DNA from: Rhodopseudomonas sp. P2A-2r
Lineage (GTDB): Bacteria > Pseudomonadota > Alphaproteobacteria > Rhizobiales > Xanthobacteraceae
Direction: 5' to 3'
DNA length: 64,000 bases
Assembly: GCF_026015985.1 (NCBI RefSeq)
Contig: NZ_CP110389.1
Span: 310,001 to 374,000 of the forward strand
The notes beneath the pieces were generated by a model. The model did no database searches. It saw nothing but the letters and a program-made list of their open reading frames with translations, and had not been told where the DNA came from. Of this stretch, positions 25,822 to 34,432 are shown piece by piece. Numbering within the stretch: position 1 is the first letter of the stretch; each line of letters starts with the position of its first letter. Position numbers and translations under genes: made by a program.

Positions 25822-26559
25822 CTACCACTTTTCGCCGAATGGACGAATCTCCATTTCGAACGTCCAGGCGCTGCGGGGCTGCTGGTATAGCTGCCAGTAT
25901 GACGCAGCGACCGAGGCGGGCGGCATCAACAAATCGGGATTGTCGAGTGCCTCCTTGCCCCACAGTTGTTTGCGCCGTTCGCGCACCCAGGCAGTGTCGA
26001 CGCCGGAGTCGATAACAAGGTGCGCGACATGGATGTTCTTCGGCCCGAGTTCGCGGGCCATCGCCTGCGCCAGCGCGCGCAGGCCGAACTTGGCCGAGGC
26101 GAAGGCGGCAAAGCCCGAGCCACCGCGCAGGCTGGCGGTCGCGCCGGTGAAGAAGATCTTGCCGGCGCCGCGCGCCAGCATCAGCCGCGCTGCCTCGCGC
26201 CCGGCGAGGAAGCCGGAATAGCAGGCCATCTCCCACACCTTGCGGAATACCCGTTCGGTGGTCTCCAGGATCGGGAAATTGACATTGGCGCCGACGTTGA
26301 AGATGCATACCTCGAGCGGCGCGTGGGCATCGGCGTCGTTGAGGAAGGCCGTCACCTCGTCTTCCTTTCGCGCGTCGAGCGAACGCGCGAAGATGGTGCC
26401 CCCTGCCGCCTCGATCTCGGCCACCAGCGGCGCCAGCTTGTCGCCGTTACGGCGCCCGGCGAACACCGTAAATCCCTCGGCGGAAAACTTTTTGGCGATC
26501 TCGGCGCCGATGAAATCGCCGGCGCCGATCACCGCGACGGTTGCGTTGCGCTTTTGCAA
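25822..26559 (-). CDS. Short-chain dehydrogenase-like protein with Phe for catalytic Tyr
   Basis: Rossmann-fold SDR of 245 residues. The cofactor loop reads VIGAGDFIGAEIAKKF rather than TGxxxGxG, with FAGRRNGDKL after strand 2. The catalytic region is FFTGATASLRGGSGFAAFASAKFGLRAL: the Ser is present, but the YxxxK motif reads FxxxK, so classical SDR chemistry is doubtful. ARELGPKNIHVAHLVIDSGVDT follows. The TTG at 26557-26559 is taken as start because GGAGAGG lies four bases upstream; the open frame further upstream runs into a palindromic repeat. Confidence 0.83.
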   Translation of the reverse strand: MQKRNATVAVIGAGDFIGAEIAKKFSAEGFTVFAGRRNGDKLAPLVAEIEAAGGTIFARSLDARKEDEVTAFLNDADAHAPLEVCIFNVGANVNFPILETTERVFRKVWEMACYSGFLAGREAARLMLARGAGKIFFTGATASLRGGSGFAAFASAKFGLRALAQAMARELGPKNIHVAHLVIDSGVDTAWVRERRKQLWGKEALDNPDLLMPPASVAASYWQLYQQPRSAWTFEMEIRPFGEKW

Positions 26560-26575
26560 TCGACCTCTCCATTTT

Positions 26576-26679
26576 CGTAGGATGGGTTGAGCTCTTGCGA
26601 AACCCATCCTCTTGCAGCGAGTGCGGTCGATGGGTTTCGCCGGCCGCGCAGACGCGTGACGGCTTCAACCCATCCTACG
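26576..26679. repeat. CGTAGGATGGGTTGA palindromic element, copy 2
   Basis: 104-base element with 15-base perfect terminal inverted repeats (CGTAGGATGGGTTGA), inner GAAACCCATC and GATGGGTTTCGCCGGC. Same family and same length as 24647-24750, but with a diverged centre. It fills the gap between the SDR and isomerase genes. Confidence 0.85.
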
Positions 26680-26680
26680 T

Positions 26681-27286
26681 CTAGCGCGAGATCAGCTCCT
26701 CGATGTCGCGCAGCTGCTCCTTGCCGTAGAACATCTCGTCGCCGACATAGAAAGTCGGCGAGCCGAACGCGCCGCGATCGACGGCGAATTGCGTATTGGC
26801 GACAAGCTTGGCCTTTACCTCGGGCTCTTGCGCGCGCGCGAACAGTTTGGCGGCATCGAGTCCGGACGCGGTGAGTGCGGCGACCGCTATCTCGGGATCG
26901 TCCATCTTCTTCGGCTCGCGCCACATGTGATGAAACGCCGCCTCGATGTATGGCTTGAACACGCCTTCGAGCTGGGCGGCGACCGCCGCGCGCATCAGGT
27001 TCAGCGTGTTGACCGGAAAGAACGGGTTCATCACATAGGGTGGCACCTGGAAGCGCTTGAGGAAGCGCTCGGTCTCGATCTCGTGAAACTCGCGCTTGTT
27101 CTTGATGCCTGCCAGCGCTTCGGCAGGCGACTTGTTGTTGGTGGCCTTGAAGATGCCGCCGAGGAGCACCGGGACATAGGCGAATTTCACGCCGCTGCGC
27201 GCCTCGATGGCGGGGATCGCCTCATGGGCGAGGTAGGCGTTGGGGCTGCCGAAATCGAACAGGAAGAGCGGGGATGTCGCGGTCAA
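26681..27286 (-). CDS. 2-hydroxychromene-2-carboxylate isomerase / DsbA-like (GST-kappa) protein
   Basis: Thioredoxin-fold protein of 201 residues with the kappa-GST insertion. It starts FLFDFGSPNAYLAHEA, with Ser in place of the DsbA Cys pair, as in HCCA isomerase. Further blocks are VPVLLGGIFKATNN, NPFFPVNTLNLMRA and the C-terminal AVDRGAFGSPTFYVGDEMFYGKEQL. Such enzymes isomerise naphthalene-type degradation intermediates using glutathione, but no other such genes are here, so the physiological substrate is unknown. The TTG at 27284-27286 is supported by GGGAGG five bases upstream. Confidence 0.88.
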   Translation of the reverse strand: MTATSPLFLFDFGSPNAYLAHEAIPAIEARSGVKFAYVPVLLGGIFKATNNKSPAEALAGIKNKREFHEIETERFLKRFQVPPYVMNPFFPVNTLNLMRAAVAAQLEGVFKPYIEAAFHHMWREPKKMDDPEIAVAALTASGLDAAKLFARAQEPEVKAKLVANTQFAVDRGAFGSPTFYVGDEMFYGKEQLRDIEELISR

Positions 27287-27384
27287 GTTGGCCTCCCGGG
27301 TTATCTTGTTGTTGCCGCAGTGTGGCGCAGCAGACCTGAAACGTCCACCGCTTTATGACGGTCGTAATATGATCCGGGGCCGGC

Positions 27385-28734
27385 TCAAATCAGTCGCCGC
27401 ACCGCGCGTTTGCGCCATACCAACATGTAATAGCCCATCTGCAGAACGAACATGGAGCCGAATGCGGCCGGATAGGCCATCCAGACGCCATCGAGGCCGA
27501 TTTCGCGACTGAGAACGATGGCGAAAGGCACCTCGATGGCGACGATCGCGAAGACCAGTAGCGCCAGCGGCGCGCATACGGTGCCGCTGGCGCGCATCAT
27601 TCCCGAGAAGGTCGTCGCCATGCCGAACAGGACCATGCTCCACAGCACGATGTGCAGCGAACGCTGCGCCAGTTCCAGCACTGTCGGGTCGACGATGAAC
27701 AACCCGATCAGGTTGCGGGAGAACAGATAGGCAAGCGCGACCATGCTGCCGGTCAGCACGAGATTCATCAGCAGGCCAGTACGGACGATGGCATCGAGTC
27801 TGTCGATGCGATCGGCGCCGATCGCCTGTGCGCCGAAGATCGATACGGTAATGGAGATCGACATCGCCGGGAACTGGACATAGCTCAGCACCTGATTGAC
27901 CGCGCCATAGGCCGCGGTGGCGTTGGAGCCGAAGCCGTTGACGAGGCCGAGCAGCACCAGTTCCGCCAGCGACATCACGACCATGCCCAAGGCTGCGGGA
28001 ATGCCGATGCGCAAGACCTTGCGCAGCAACCCGGCATTCAGACGGATATTGCGCAACAGCTCTGCATCAGGCGCAAGCGGATGATTTCTGCGGCGAAGAA
28101 TAACGGCAACGAAAAGCAGCGTCACCAGGGTCGATACGGCCGAGGCCCAGGCGACACTGGCGACGCCCAGCGGCGGTAGCCCCAGCCAGCCGCGGATGAG
28201 CGCAGGCGTCAGCGCGAGGCCGATCACGGTTGACAGCGCCAGCGCCCAGAGCGGCGTGATCGTGTCGCCGACGCCGCGCATGGTCGAAGTCCACAGGATG
28301 AAGGTAAAGGTTGCCGGCATCGTCAGCATCATGATGCGGGCATAGGCGCTGGCATCGTCGAGAATATCCGGCGGCGTGGCCAATGCGATCATGAACTGCC
28401 GGCTGAAGACGCCGCCCAGTACGGCGATGGCCACGGCGATGAGAAGTGCCACTGCGAGCGCAGTGCCGGCGACGGCCTTGAGCCTGTCGGTCTCGCCGGC
28501 GCCCCAAGCCTGGCCAATCAGCACCGACGCGCCGGCGCCCAGCCCGATGACAAAGGCCACGAAGAAGAACATGACCGGAAAGAATACCGAAGCCGCTGCC
28601 AGGGCTTCGATGCCGATCATCTGGCCGACATAGATACTGTTGATGGTGCCGATCAGCGACTGCAGGATGTTGCTCAGCATCATCGGCAGCAGAAAGACCA
28701 GAAATCTTTTCCAGAGCGGATCTGCGTTCGGCAC
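27385..28734 (-). CDS. MATE-family multidrug efflux transporter
   Basis: 449-residue inner-membrane protein with 12 predicted helices in two six-helix halves, typical of Na+- or H+-coupled MATE exporters: FLLPMMLSNILQSLIGTINSIYVGQ at the start, GAGASVLIGQAWGAGETDRLK in the first half and GSNATAAYGAVNQVLSYVQFP plus FGAQAIGADRID in the second. The GTG at 28732-28734 is chosen because AAGGAA lies six bases upstream. Substrate cannot be predicted. It stands 66 bases after the DUF2239 gene on the same strand and may be cotranscribed with it. Confidence 0.92.
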   Translation of the reverse strand: MPNADPLWKRFLVFLLPMMLSNILQSLIGTINSIYVGQMIGIEALAAASVFFPVMFFFVAFVIGLGAGASVLIGQAWGAGETDRLKAVAGTALAVALLIAVAIAVLGGVFSRQFMIALATPPDILDDASAYARIMMLTMPATFTFILWTSTMRGVGDTITPLWALALSTVIGLALTPALIRGWLGLPPLGVASVAWASAVSTLVTLLFVAVILRRRNHPLAPDAELLRNIRLNAGLLRKVLRIGIPAALGMVVMSLAELVLLGLVNGFGSNATAAYGAVNQVLSYVQFPAMSISITVSIFGAQAIGADRIDRLDAIVRTGLLMNLVLTGSMVALAYLFSRNLIGLFIVDPTVLELAQRSLHIVLWSMVLFGMATTFSGMMRASGTVCAPLALLVFAIVAIEVPFAIVLSREIGLDGVWMAYPAAFGSMFVLQMGYYMLVWRKRAVRRLI

Positions 28735-28800
28735 GACGTATTCCTTGCGAACAAAGGTTGAGAGAGTCAGTCAGTCCGGCCGGGAAGCCGATCCACCTGA

Positions 28801-29406
28801 CTATAGCGACGTCGGTTCTGACCGATCGCCGAAAGCAAGCTTGATGATGTGGTTGCGAATATCGTCTGGCCATGCGGCGATCAACGTATCGAATTTCGTT
28901 CGGTCGGCGGCGAACAAAGCGCGCGTCGCCTCTTCGAAGCCCGCCAGGTTGCCGGCCATCACCGACATGAAGTGGTAGGCGGCATCGCGCGCGGCGCGCG
29001 CACGATCCCTGTCGGCGTTGACGCGCCGGGCCTCTTCGACCAGCTTGCGCAGTGCCACCGAAGCGCCGCCGGGTTGGGCGCCGAGCCACTCCCAGTGCCG
29101 CGGCAGCAGCGTCACCTCGCGGGCGACGACGCCGAGTTTCGGCCGACCGCGTCCGCGCGGCTGCGCCACCGCATCCACCTCGGGAGGCTCGGCCGGCGGC
29201 GTCAGCCGCGCCACAATCTCGCGGTGGCTGCCGCGCAGATCGAGATCGATGGAGCGGCCGGTGGAGTCGTCGAAGATCACAATCGGCGGCGGCGCCTCGC
29301 CCGCCGAGGCGATCTTGACCGCGAGCGCCACCTCGGCAAGCCGCCCGGAGGCTAGGCGGTGGTGGCCGGAGAATGCGGTGAACGAGCCTGCGGCTGCCTG
29401 ATCCAT
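28801..29406 (-). CDS. DUF2239 family protein
   Basis: 201-residue soluble protein of unknown function. Recognised by FTAFSGHHRLASGRLAEVALAVK, IVIFDDSTGRSIDLDLRGS, the basic linker PRGRGRPKLGVVAREVTLLPRHWEWL and the C-terminal NLAGFEEATRALFAADR. The PRGRGRPKLG stretch resembles an AT-hook-like nucleic-acid contact and suggests a regulatory role, which is inference only. It starts at ATG 29404-29406, divergent from a GST gene, with a short direct repeat in the shared promoter. Confidence 0.85.
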   Translation of the reverse strand: MDQAAAGSFTAFSGHHRLASGRLAEVALAVKIASAGEAPPPIVIFDDSTGRSIDLDLRGSHREIVARLTPPAEPPEVDAVAQPRGRGRPKLGVVAREVTLLPRHWEWLGAQPGGASVALRKLVEEARRVNADRDRARAARDAAYHFMSVMAGNLAGFEEATRALFAADRTKFDTLIAAWPDDIRNHIIKLAFGDRSEPTSL

Positions 29407-29448
29407 GGTAAGGCTTTCAGATCATGAGGGTTTAGCACGCCTATTTAT

Positions 29449-29486
29449 ACCCGGATCATATCTGCGTCAATAACACCCGGATAATA
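29449..29486. promoter_or_regulatory. ACCCGGATMATA direct repeat in divergent promoter
   Basis: Two 12-base boxes, ACCCGGATCATA (29449-29460) and ACCCGGATAATA (29475-29486), differ at one base and start 26 bases apart, in the 109-base AT-rich gap between the divergent DUF2239 and GST genes. The spacing is near two and a half helical turns. They probably bind a repressor for one or both genes, whose identity is unknown. Confidence 0.4.
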
Positions 29487-29515
29487 ATGCAGCCGGGCAA
29501 TGAGGTGCATCGACC

Positions 29516-30178
29516 ATGCTGACCGTCCATCATCTCAACAATTCCCGCTCCCAGCGGGTGCTGTGGCTGCTCGAAGAGCTCGGCGTGCCCTATGAGATCG
29601 TGCGTTACCAGCGCCAGTCCAACATGCTGGCGCCGCCCGAGCTGCGCGCCATCCATCCGCTCGGCAAGTCGCCGGTCATCACCGACAACGGCAACACGGT
29701 CGCGGAATCCGGCGCGATCGTTCAGTACCTCGTCGACACCTACGGCAGTGGCCTGATTCCGGCGCCGAACACGCCGGAGCGGCTGCGCTTCACCTACTGG
29801 CTGCATTACGCCGAGGGTTCGGCGATGCCGCCGCTGCTGCTGAAGCTGATCTTCCTGATGCTGCCCAAACGCGCCCCGCTGCTGCTGCGCCCGCTGGTCA
29901 ATGCGATCTCATCCAAGGCGCTGGCGACGCTGGTCGATCCGCAACTCAGGACCCACATGTCGTTCTGGGAAAGCGAGCTTGGCAAGAGCGACTGGTTCGC
30001 CGGCAGCGAATTCACGGCGGCCGACATCCAAATGAGCTTTCCGCTTGAGGCCGCCTCGGCGCGCGCCGGCCTAGCGCAGGGCCACCCCAAGGCAATGGCG
30101 TGGCTCGCGCGCATCCATGCGCGGCCGGCGTATCAACGCGCGCTGGACAAGGGCGGGCCGTATACGGTGGGGAAGTAA
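29516..30178 (+). CDS. Glutathione S-transferase
   Basis: 220-residue cytosolic GST. The N-terminal thioredoxin-like domain (LTVHHLNNSRSQRVLWLLEELGVPYE) carries the glutathione contacts KSPVITDNG and the ESGAIVQYL Glu-Ser pair. The C-terminal helical domain includes GSEFTAADIQMSFPLEA with the N-capping box. Bacterial members of this class usually have Ser as catalytic residue, here probably in the NNSRSQRV segment. Divergent from DUF2239 and possibly induced together with it and the MATE exporter as a detoxification group. Confidence 0.91.
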   Translation: MLTVHHLNNSRSQRVLWLLEELGVPYEIVRYQRQSNMLAPPELRAIHPLGKSPVITDNGNTVAESGAIVQYLVDTYGSGLIPAPNTPERLRFTYWLHYAEGSAMPPLLLKLIFLMLPKRAPLLLRPLVNAISSKALATLVDPQLRTHMSFWESELGKSDWFAGSEFTAADIQMSFPLEAASARAGLAQGHPKAMAWLARIHARPAYQRALDKGGPYTVGK

Positions 30179-30181
30179 TTT

Positions 30182-30311
30182 GTCGTGTCCCGGAAGCGAT
30201 GCAGCACGAAGTGCTGCCGCGCAGAGCCGGGACCATCCCAAACGCCGGTGCTTGCTACGGCCCCGGCTCTGCGAAGCGATACTCCGTATCGCATCGCGTC
30301 CGGGGCAAGTA
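30182..30311. repeat. Large imperfect palindrome with CGCAGAGCCGGG core
   Basis: About 130 bases. The outer arms TGTCCCGGAAGCGATGC and GCATCGCGTCCGGGGCA are complementary with two mismatches. The inner arms CGCAGAGCCGGGACC and CCCCGGCTCTGCG are nearly perfect. It lies between convergent GST and amidohydrolase genes and could fold into a long hairpin. Only one copy in the window. Confidence 0.75.
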
Positions 30312-30323
30312 ACTATTGCCGAA

Positions 30324-31220
30324 CTAAGCCGCGGGAAATCCGAACAGTCGTTGCGGATTGTCCACCAGGATGCGGTTGCGCTGCGCGCCGTCGGGCACCC
30401 AGTCAACCAGCAGATCGAGCAGATCGCTGACGCCCATCATCGCGTCCCAATTGGCCACGTGAGGCCAGTCCGATCCCCACACGCAGCGGTCGGGATTTGC
30501 CTCGACCAGCAGCCGCGCGAACGGGATCGTGTCGCTGTAGGGCGGGCCGCCCTGCACGCTGGTGCGATAAGCGCCGGACAGCCGCACCCAGGCGCCATCG
30601 CGGACCAGGCCGAGCAGCGCCTGAAAGCCGGCCTCGTCGGTGCCGCGTGTGGTGGGAAAGTGGCCCATGTGGTCGATCAGGAACGGCACGGGCAGTTTTG
30701 CGAAGCGCGGTGCCAGCGCGGGAATGTCCTTGGCGTCGATCAGGAACTGGAGATGCCAGCCCATCTCTGCACACAAGGCGGCATACCCCTCCAGCTGCGC
30801 GAAACCCACCCCGCCGCCATACAGCACGTTCATGCGCAGTCCGACCACGCCGGCGTCCTTCAGTGCGGCCTTGTCCCTCTCCGGGCAATCCAGTGCAATC
30901 ACCGCGATGCCGCGCAGCCGCGCGCGGTTGGCCTGCAGCGTCTCGACCAGCAGACGATTGTCGGTGCCGTGCACGCTGACTTGCGTCAGCACGCCATGGG
31001 TCATGCCGGTCGCGTCGAGCATCGAAAGATACTCGGTCGCCGTTGCCGCCGGTGGGGTGTAGCTGCGCGCGGTGACGAAGGGGTATTCTGGCGGCAGTCC
31101 GATCACATGGGCATGGGTATCCACCGCGCCCTTCGGCACGTTGAAGCGCGTGGCGCGGTGCTGCACCGGTTGCGGCCCCGGGCATGCCGGGGCCGCGCTG
31201 GCAGGATCAGCTGTCTGCAT
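30324..31220 (-). CDS. Amidohydrolase family 2 protein (LigI-like metal-dependent hydrolase)
   Basis: TIM-barrel hydrolase of 298 residues, closest in pattern to 2-pyrone-4,6-dicarboxylate hydrolase and related lactonases. Metal and catalytic motifs are VDTHAHVIG near the N-terminus, FLIDHMGHFPTTRG in the middle and CVWGSDWPHV with the catalytic Asp near the C-terminus. ATG 31220 overlaps the end of the upstream MFS transporter gene by 14 bases, so the two are translated together and probably handle the same compound, likely an aromatic-derived lactone or carboxylate. The open frame upstream of ATG 31220 is a shadow of that transporter. Confidence 0.88.
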   Translation of the reverse strand: MQTADPASAAPACPGPQPVQHRATRFNVPKGAVDTHAHVIGLPPEYPFVTARSYTPPAATATEYLSMLDATGMTHGVLTQVSVHGTDNRLLVETLQANRARLRGIAVIALDCPERDKAALKDAGVVGLRMNVLYGGGVGFAQLEGYAALCAEMGWHLQFLIDAKDIPALAPRFAKLPVPFLIDHMGHFPTTRGTDEAGFQALLGLVRDGAWVRLSGAYRTSVQGGPPYSDTIPFARLLVEANPDRCVWGSDWPHVANWDAMMGVSDLLDLLVDWVPDGAQRNRILVDNPQRLFGFPAA

Positions 31221-32511
31221 AGAGAATACGTCCGCGGGTTTCCGGCAGCGCGAATGCCGCCATAAAGAACAGTCCATAGGCCAGCACCGCGAAGATCGCG
31301 ATGGCATTGCCGAGCGTCGTGGTGGTCGAGAGCGTGCCGACCAGGAACGGGAACAGGGCGCCCACGCCGCGGCCGAAATTGTAGCAGAAGCCCTGGCCGG
31401 AGCCGCGCAGGCGCGTCGGATAGAGTTCGGTGAGGAACGCGCCCATGCCCGAGAAGTAGCCGGAGGCAAAGAAGCCCAGCGGGAAGCCGAGCAGCCACAG
31501 CACTTCATTGGTCAGCGGCACCTGCGTGTAAACGATGATCACGGCGATGGCGCCCAACGAGAAAGTCAGGAACAGGTTGCGCCGTCCAATCTTGTCGGCG
31601 AGCCAGGCGCCGACGAGATATCCGACAAAAGAACCGATGATCAGCGCCGAGAGGTAGCCGGTCGAAGAGACGATCGACAACTTGCGTTCAGTGGTGAGAA
31701 AGCGCGGCACCCAGAAGGTGATGGCATAGTACCCGCCCTGGCAGCCGGTCGCGGCCAGCGAGGCCAGGATCGTGGTCTTGAGCATCGGGCCCGCAAAGAT
31801 CTCGCGCAGTTTCGGCCGGTCGCCGCTGGCATTTTGCCGGGCGCGGGTCTCCTTAGCGATCTTGGGTTCTTCGACATAGCGGCGAAGATATAAAACCAGC
31901 AGCGCCGGCAGCGCGCCGATCGCGAACATCCAGCGCCAGGCCATTTCCGGCGGCAGATACGAGAACAGGATGGCCTGCGACAGCACCGCGAGGCCCCAGC
32001 CGATCGCCCAGCCCGACTGCACCGAGCCCACCGCGCGGCCACGATATTGCGGGCGGATCGCTTCGCCCATCAGTACCGCGCCGGCCGCCCATTCGCCGCC
32101 GAAGCCGAGACCGAGCAATGCGCGGGCGACCAATAGCTGATCGAAATTCTGCACGAAGGCGCAGACCAACGAGAAGAAGGAGAACCACAGGATGGTGATC
32201 TGCAGCGTTCGCACGCGACCGATGCGGTCGGCAAGGTAGCCGCCGAGCCAGCCGCCGATGGCCGAGGCCAGCAGAGTCACGGTACCGGCCAGGCCGGCGG
32301 TGCCGGGATCGACTTTCCACATGACGATGATGGTGCCGATCACCAGCGGATAGATCATGAAGTCCATGCCGTCGAGCGCCCAGCCCGTGGCGCAGGCCCA
32401 GAAGGTGCGGCGTTCCGGAGCGTTCATGTCGCGGTAAAAGGCCAGCAGGCTGGAATCTTCGATCTCGGCGACTTCGATGGCGCCGGATTTGTCCGGTTGA
32501 CCCGTGTTCAT
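31207..32511 (-). CDS. MFS transporter, aromatic acid/H+ symporter-like
   Basis: 434-residue, 12-helix major-facilitator protein. The first helix contains GWALDGMDFMIYPLVIG, the acidic DG-D motif typical of aromatic acid/H+ symporters. The loop 2-3 motif is GGYLADRIGRVRTL, and the loop 8-9 counterpart is GAWLADKIGRRNLF. A 40-residue soluble N-terminus precedes helix 1. ATG 32511 follows GGGGAG seven bases upstream; an earlier start would add six residues. It precedes and overlaps the amidohydrolase gene, and follows ggt by 66 bases, suggesting a ggt-transporter-hydrolase operon. Confidence 0.9.
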   Translation of the reverse strand: MNTGQPDKSGAIEVAEIEDSSLLAFYRDMNAPERRTFWACATGWALDGMDFMIYPLVIGTIIVMWKVDPGTAGLAGTVTLLASAIGGWLGGYLADRIGRVRTLQITILWFSFFSLVCAFVQNFDQLLVARALLGLGFGGEWAAGAVLMGEAIRPQYRGRAVGSVQSGWAIGWGLAVLSQAILFSYLPPEMAWRWMFAIGALPALLVLYLRRYVEEPKIAKETRARQNASGDRPKLREIFAGPMLKTTILASLAATGCQGGYYAITFWVPRFLTTERKLSIVSSTGYLSALIIGSFVGYLVGAWLADKIGRRNLFLTFSLGAIAVIIVYTQVPLTNEVLWLLGFPLGFFASGYFSGMGAFLTELYPTRLRGSGQGFCYNFGRGVGALFPFLVGTLSTTTTLGNAIAIFAVLAYGLFFMAAFALPETRGRILYADS

Positions 32512-32577
32512 GGCGATGCTCCCCAGCATTGACTACGGCCGGTGTTGTGCACCCGGCTCGACCGCGGCATCAGGCTG

Positions 32578-34329
32578 TCAATATCCCGATGCTTCCGCGC
32601 CGGACGTACGCGGATCTGGCGCGCCGAGCAAGCCGTCGGGCGTCACCGCGATGGAGTTGGCCGAGGTCTGGCCCATCGGCTCGATGACGTTGTGGCCCAT
32701 CGCCTTCAGCGTCGTGAGCGTCTCCACCGAAAATCCGCGCTCGATCCGCACCTCGTCGGGCAGCCATTGATGATGCAACCTTGGCGCGGCGACGGCGGCG
32801 GCGATATTCATATCGTAGTCCAGCGCGTTGACGATCACCTGCAGCACGGTGGAGATGATGCGGCTGCCGCCCGGCGAGCCCGTGATCAAAACCGGTTTGC
32901 CGTCCTTCAGCACGATGGTCGGCGACATCGAGGACAGCGGCCGCTTGCCGGGGCCGGGCAGGTTGGCCTCGAAGCCGACCAGACCGAAAGCATTGGACGC
33001 GCCCGGCGCGGCGGTGAAATCGTCCATCTCGTTGTTCATCAGCACGCCGGTGCCCTCCGCCACGAGGCCGACGCCGTAGGGGAAGTTCAGCGTATAGGTG
33101 TTGCTCACCGCATTGCCGGCGCTGTCGATGACCGAGAAATGCGTGGTGTTCTGTCCCTCGCGCGGCGGCACCGCCGACAGCGCATCGGTCCATGGCGTGG
33201 CGCGAGCGATGTCGATCGAGGCGCGCTGTTGCGCGGCATAATCCTTCGAGAGCAGCGTGGCGATCGGCGCATGGGCGAAGGCCGGATCGCCGAGATAGCG
33301 CGCACGGTCGGCATAAGCGCGCTTCATGGCCTCGATGAGCAGGTGCAGCGACGGCGCCGAGCCCTGCTTGAGGTCGCGCATGGGGAAGCCTTCGAGAATG
33401 TTCAGCGTCTCCATCAGCACCGTGCCGCCGGAGGAGGGCAGCGGCATCGCGACGATGTCGTAGCCGCGATAATTGCCGCGGACGGGCGGGCGAATCACCG
33501 GCTGGTAGGATTTGAGGTCATCGGCGGTGAAGATGCCGCCGGCGCCGCGAATGCTGCTGACTAGCCTTTCCGCGACCGGTCCTTCGTAAAAGCCGCGCGG
33601 CCCCTGCGCGGCAATCGCCGTCAGCGTCGCGGCAAGATCGCTCTGCACCAGCGTGTCGCCGGGCCGCAGCGGCGTGCCGTCAGGACGTGAAAAGATCTCC
33701 ACCGACGACGGCCAGCGCGCGATCCGCCCCTGCAGTTCGGGCAATGTCGCTGCCGTGTCGTCGGCGATGACAAAACCGTCGCGCGCCAGTGCAATCGCCG
33801 GCTGCAGCAGGTCGGACAAAGAGAACTTCTGCGAGCCGTATCTGTCCAGCGCCAGCGCCAGCCCAGCGACGGTGCCGGGCACGCCGATGCCCAGCGCGGA
33901 GAAACGCGACGCCGCGGCGTCCGGCTTGCCGTCGGCACCGAGGAAAATATCGCGGGTCGTCGCCGCGGGCGCCGTCTCGCGGTAGTCGATGGTGATGTCC
34001 TCTTTGCGATCTGCGGAATGGATCACCATGAAACCGCCGCCGCCGATATTGCCAGCGCGGGGATAGGTGACCGCCATAGCGAAGCCGGTGGCCACCGCCG
34101 CATCGACGGCGTTGCCGCCGCGCGCCAGCACGTCGCGGCCAATCTGCGCGCCGAGCTTTTCCTGCGCGACCACCATGCCGTGGCTGGCGACCACCGGGCG
34201 CACGTCGCCCGCCAGGGGCGCGACGGTGCCGTTGCGCAGGTCCTGCGCCCGCGCCGCGCCACAGCTGCCGGAAATCAGGACGAGAGCGAGGAACAGAACG
34301 AAGCGACGGGTGGCCAGCGGAATCATCAT
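32578..34329 (-). CDS. ggt: Gamma-glutamyltransferase
   Basis: Periplasmic N-terminal-nucleophile hydrolase that cleaves glutathione and gamma-glutamyl compounds, 583 residues with signal peptide (VLFLALVLISGSCGAARA). The precursor is cut before the catalytic Thr in GQNTTHFSVID (about residue 394) to give large and small subunits. Other conserved blocks: GGNAVDAAVATGFAMAV, GNIGGGGFMVIH, DYRETAPAA, MNNEMDDFTAAPG and RPLSSMSPTIV with the oxyanion region. Two adjacent ATGs (34329, 34326) follow GGAG closely, and either may be used. Likely first gene of an operon with the MFS transporter and amidohydrolase. Confidence 0.95.
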   Translation of the reverse strand: MMIPLATRRFVLFLALVLISGSCGAARAQDLRNGTVAPLAGDVRPVVASHGMVVAQEKLGAQIGRDVLARGGNAVDAAVATGFAMAVTYPRAGNIGGGGFMVIHSADRKEDITIDYRETAPAATTRDIFLGADGKPDAAASRFSALGIGVPGTVAGLALALDRYGSQKFSLSDLLQPAIALARDGFVIADDTAATLPELQGRIARWPSSVEIFSRPDGTPLRPGDTLVQSDLAATLTAIAAQGPRGFYEGPVAERLVSSIRGAGGIFTADDLKSYQPVIRPPVRGNYRGYDIVAMPLPSSGGTVLMETLNILEGFPMRDLKQGSAPSLHLLIEAMKRAYADRARYLGDPAFAHAPIATLLSKDYAAQQRASIDIARATPWTDALSAVPPREGQNTTHFSVIDSAGNAVSNTYTLNFPYGVGLVAEGTGVLMNNEMDDFTAAPGASNAFGLVGFEANLPGPGKRPLSSMSPTIVLKDGKPVLITGSPGGSRIISTVLQVIVNALDYDMNIAAAVAAPRLHHQWLPDEVRIERGFSVETLTTLKAMGHNVIEPMGQTSANSIAVTPDGLLGAPDPRTSGAEASGY

Positions 34330-34432
34330 TTGCTCCGACGCGGGGACTGCCACAATCTCGTGACCAGGATGAATGCTATATGGCTGTCGAGACGGCAGGC
34401 ACAACGCCCCCGGCGATTCGCGAGGATGACAC

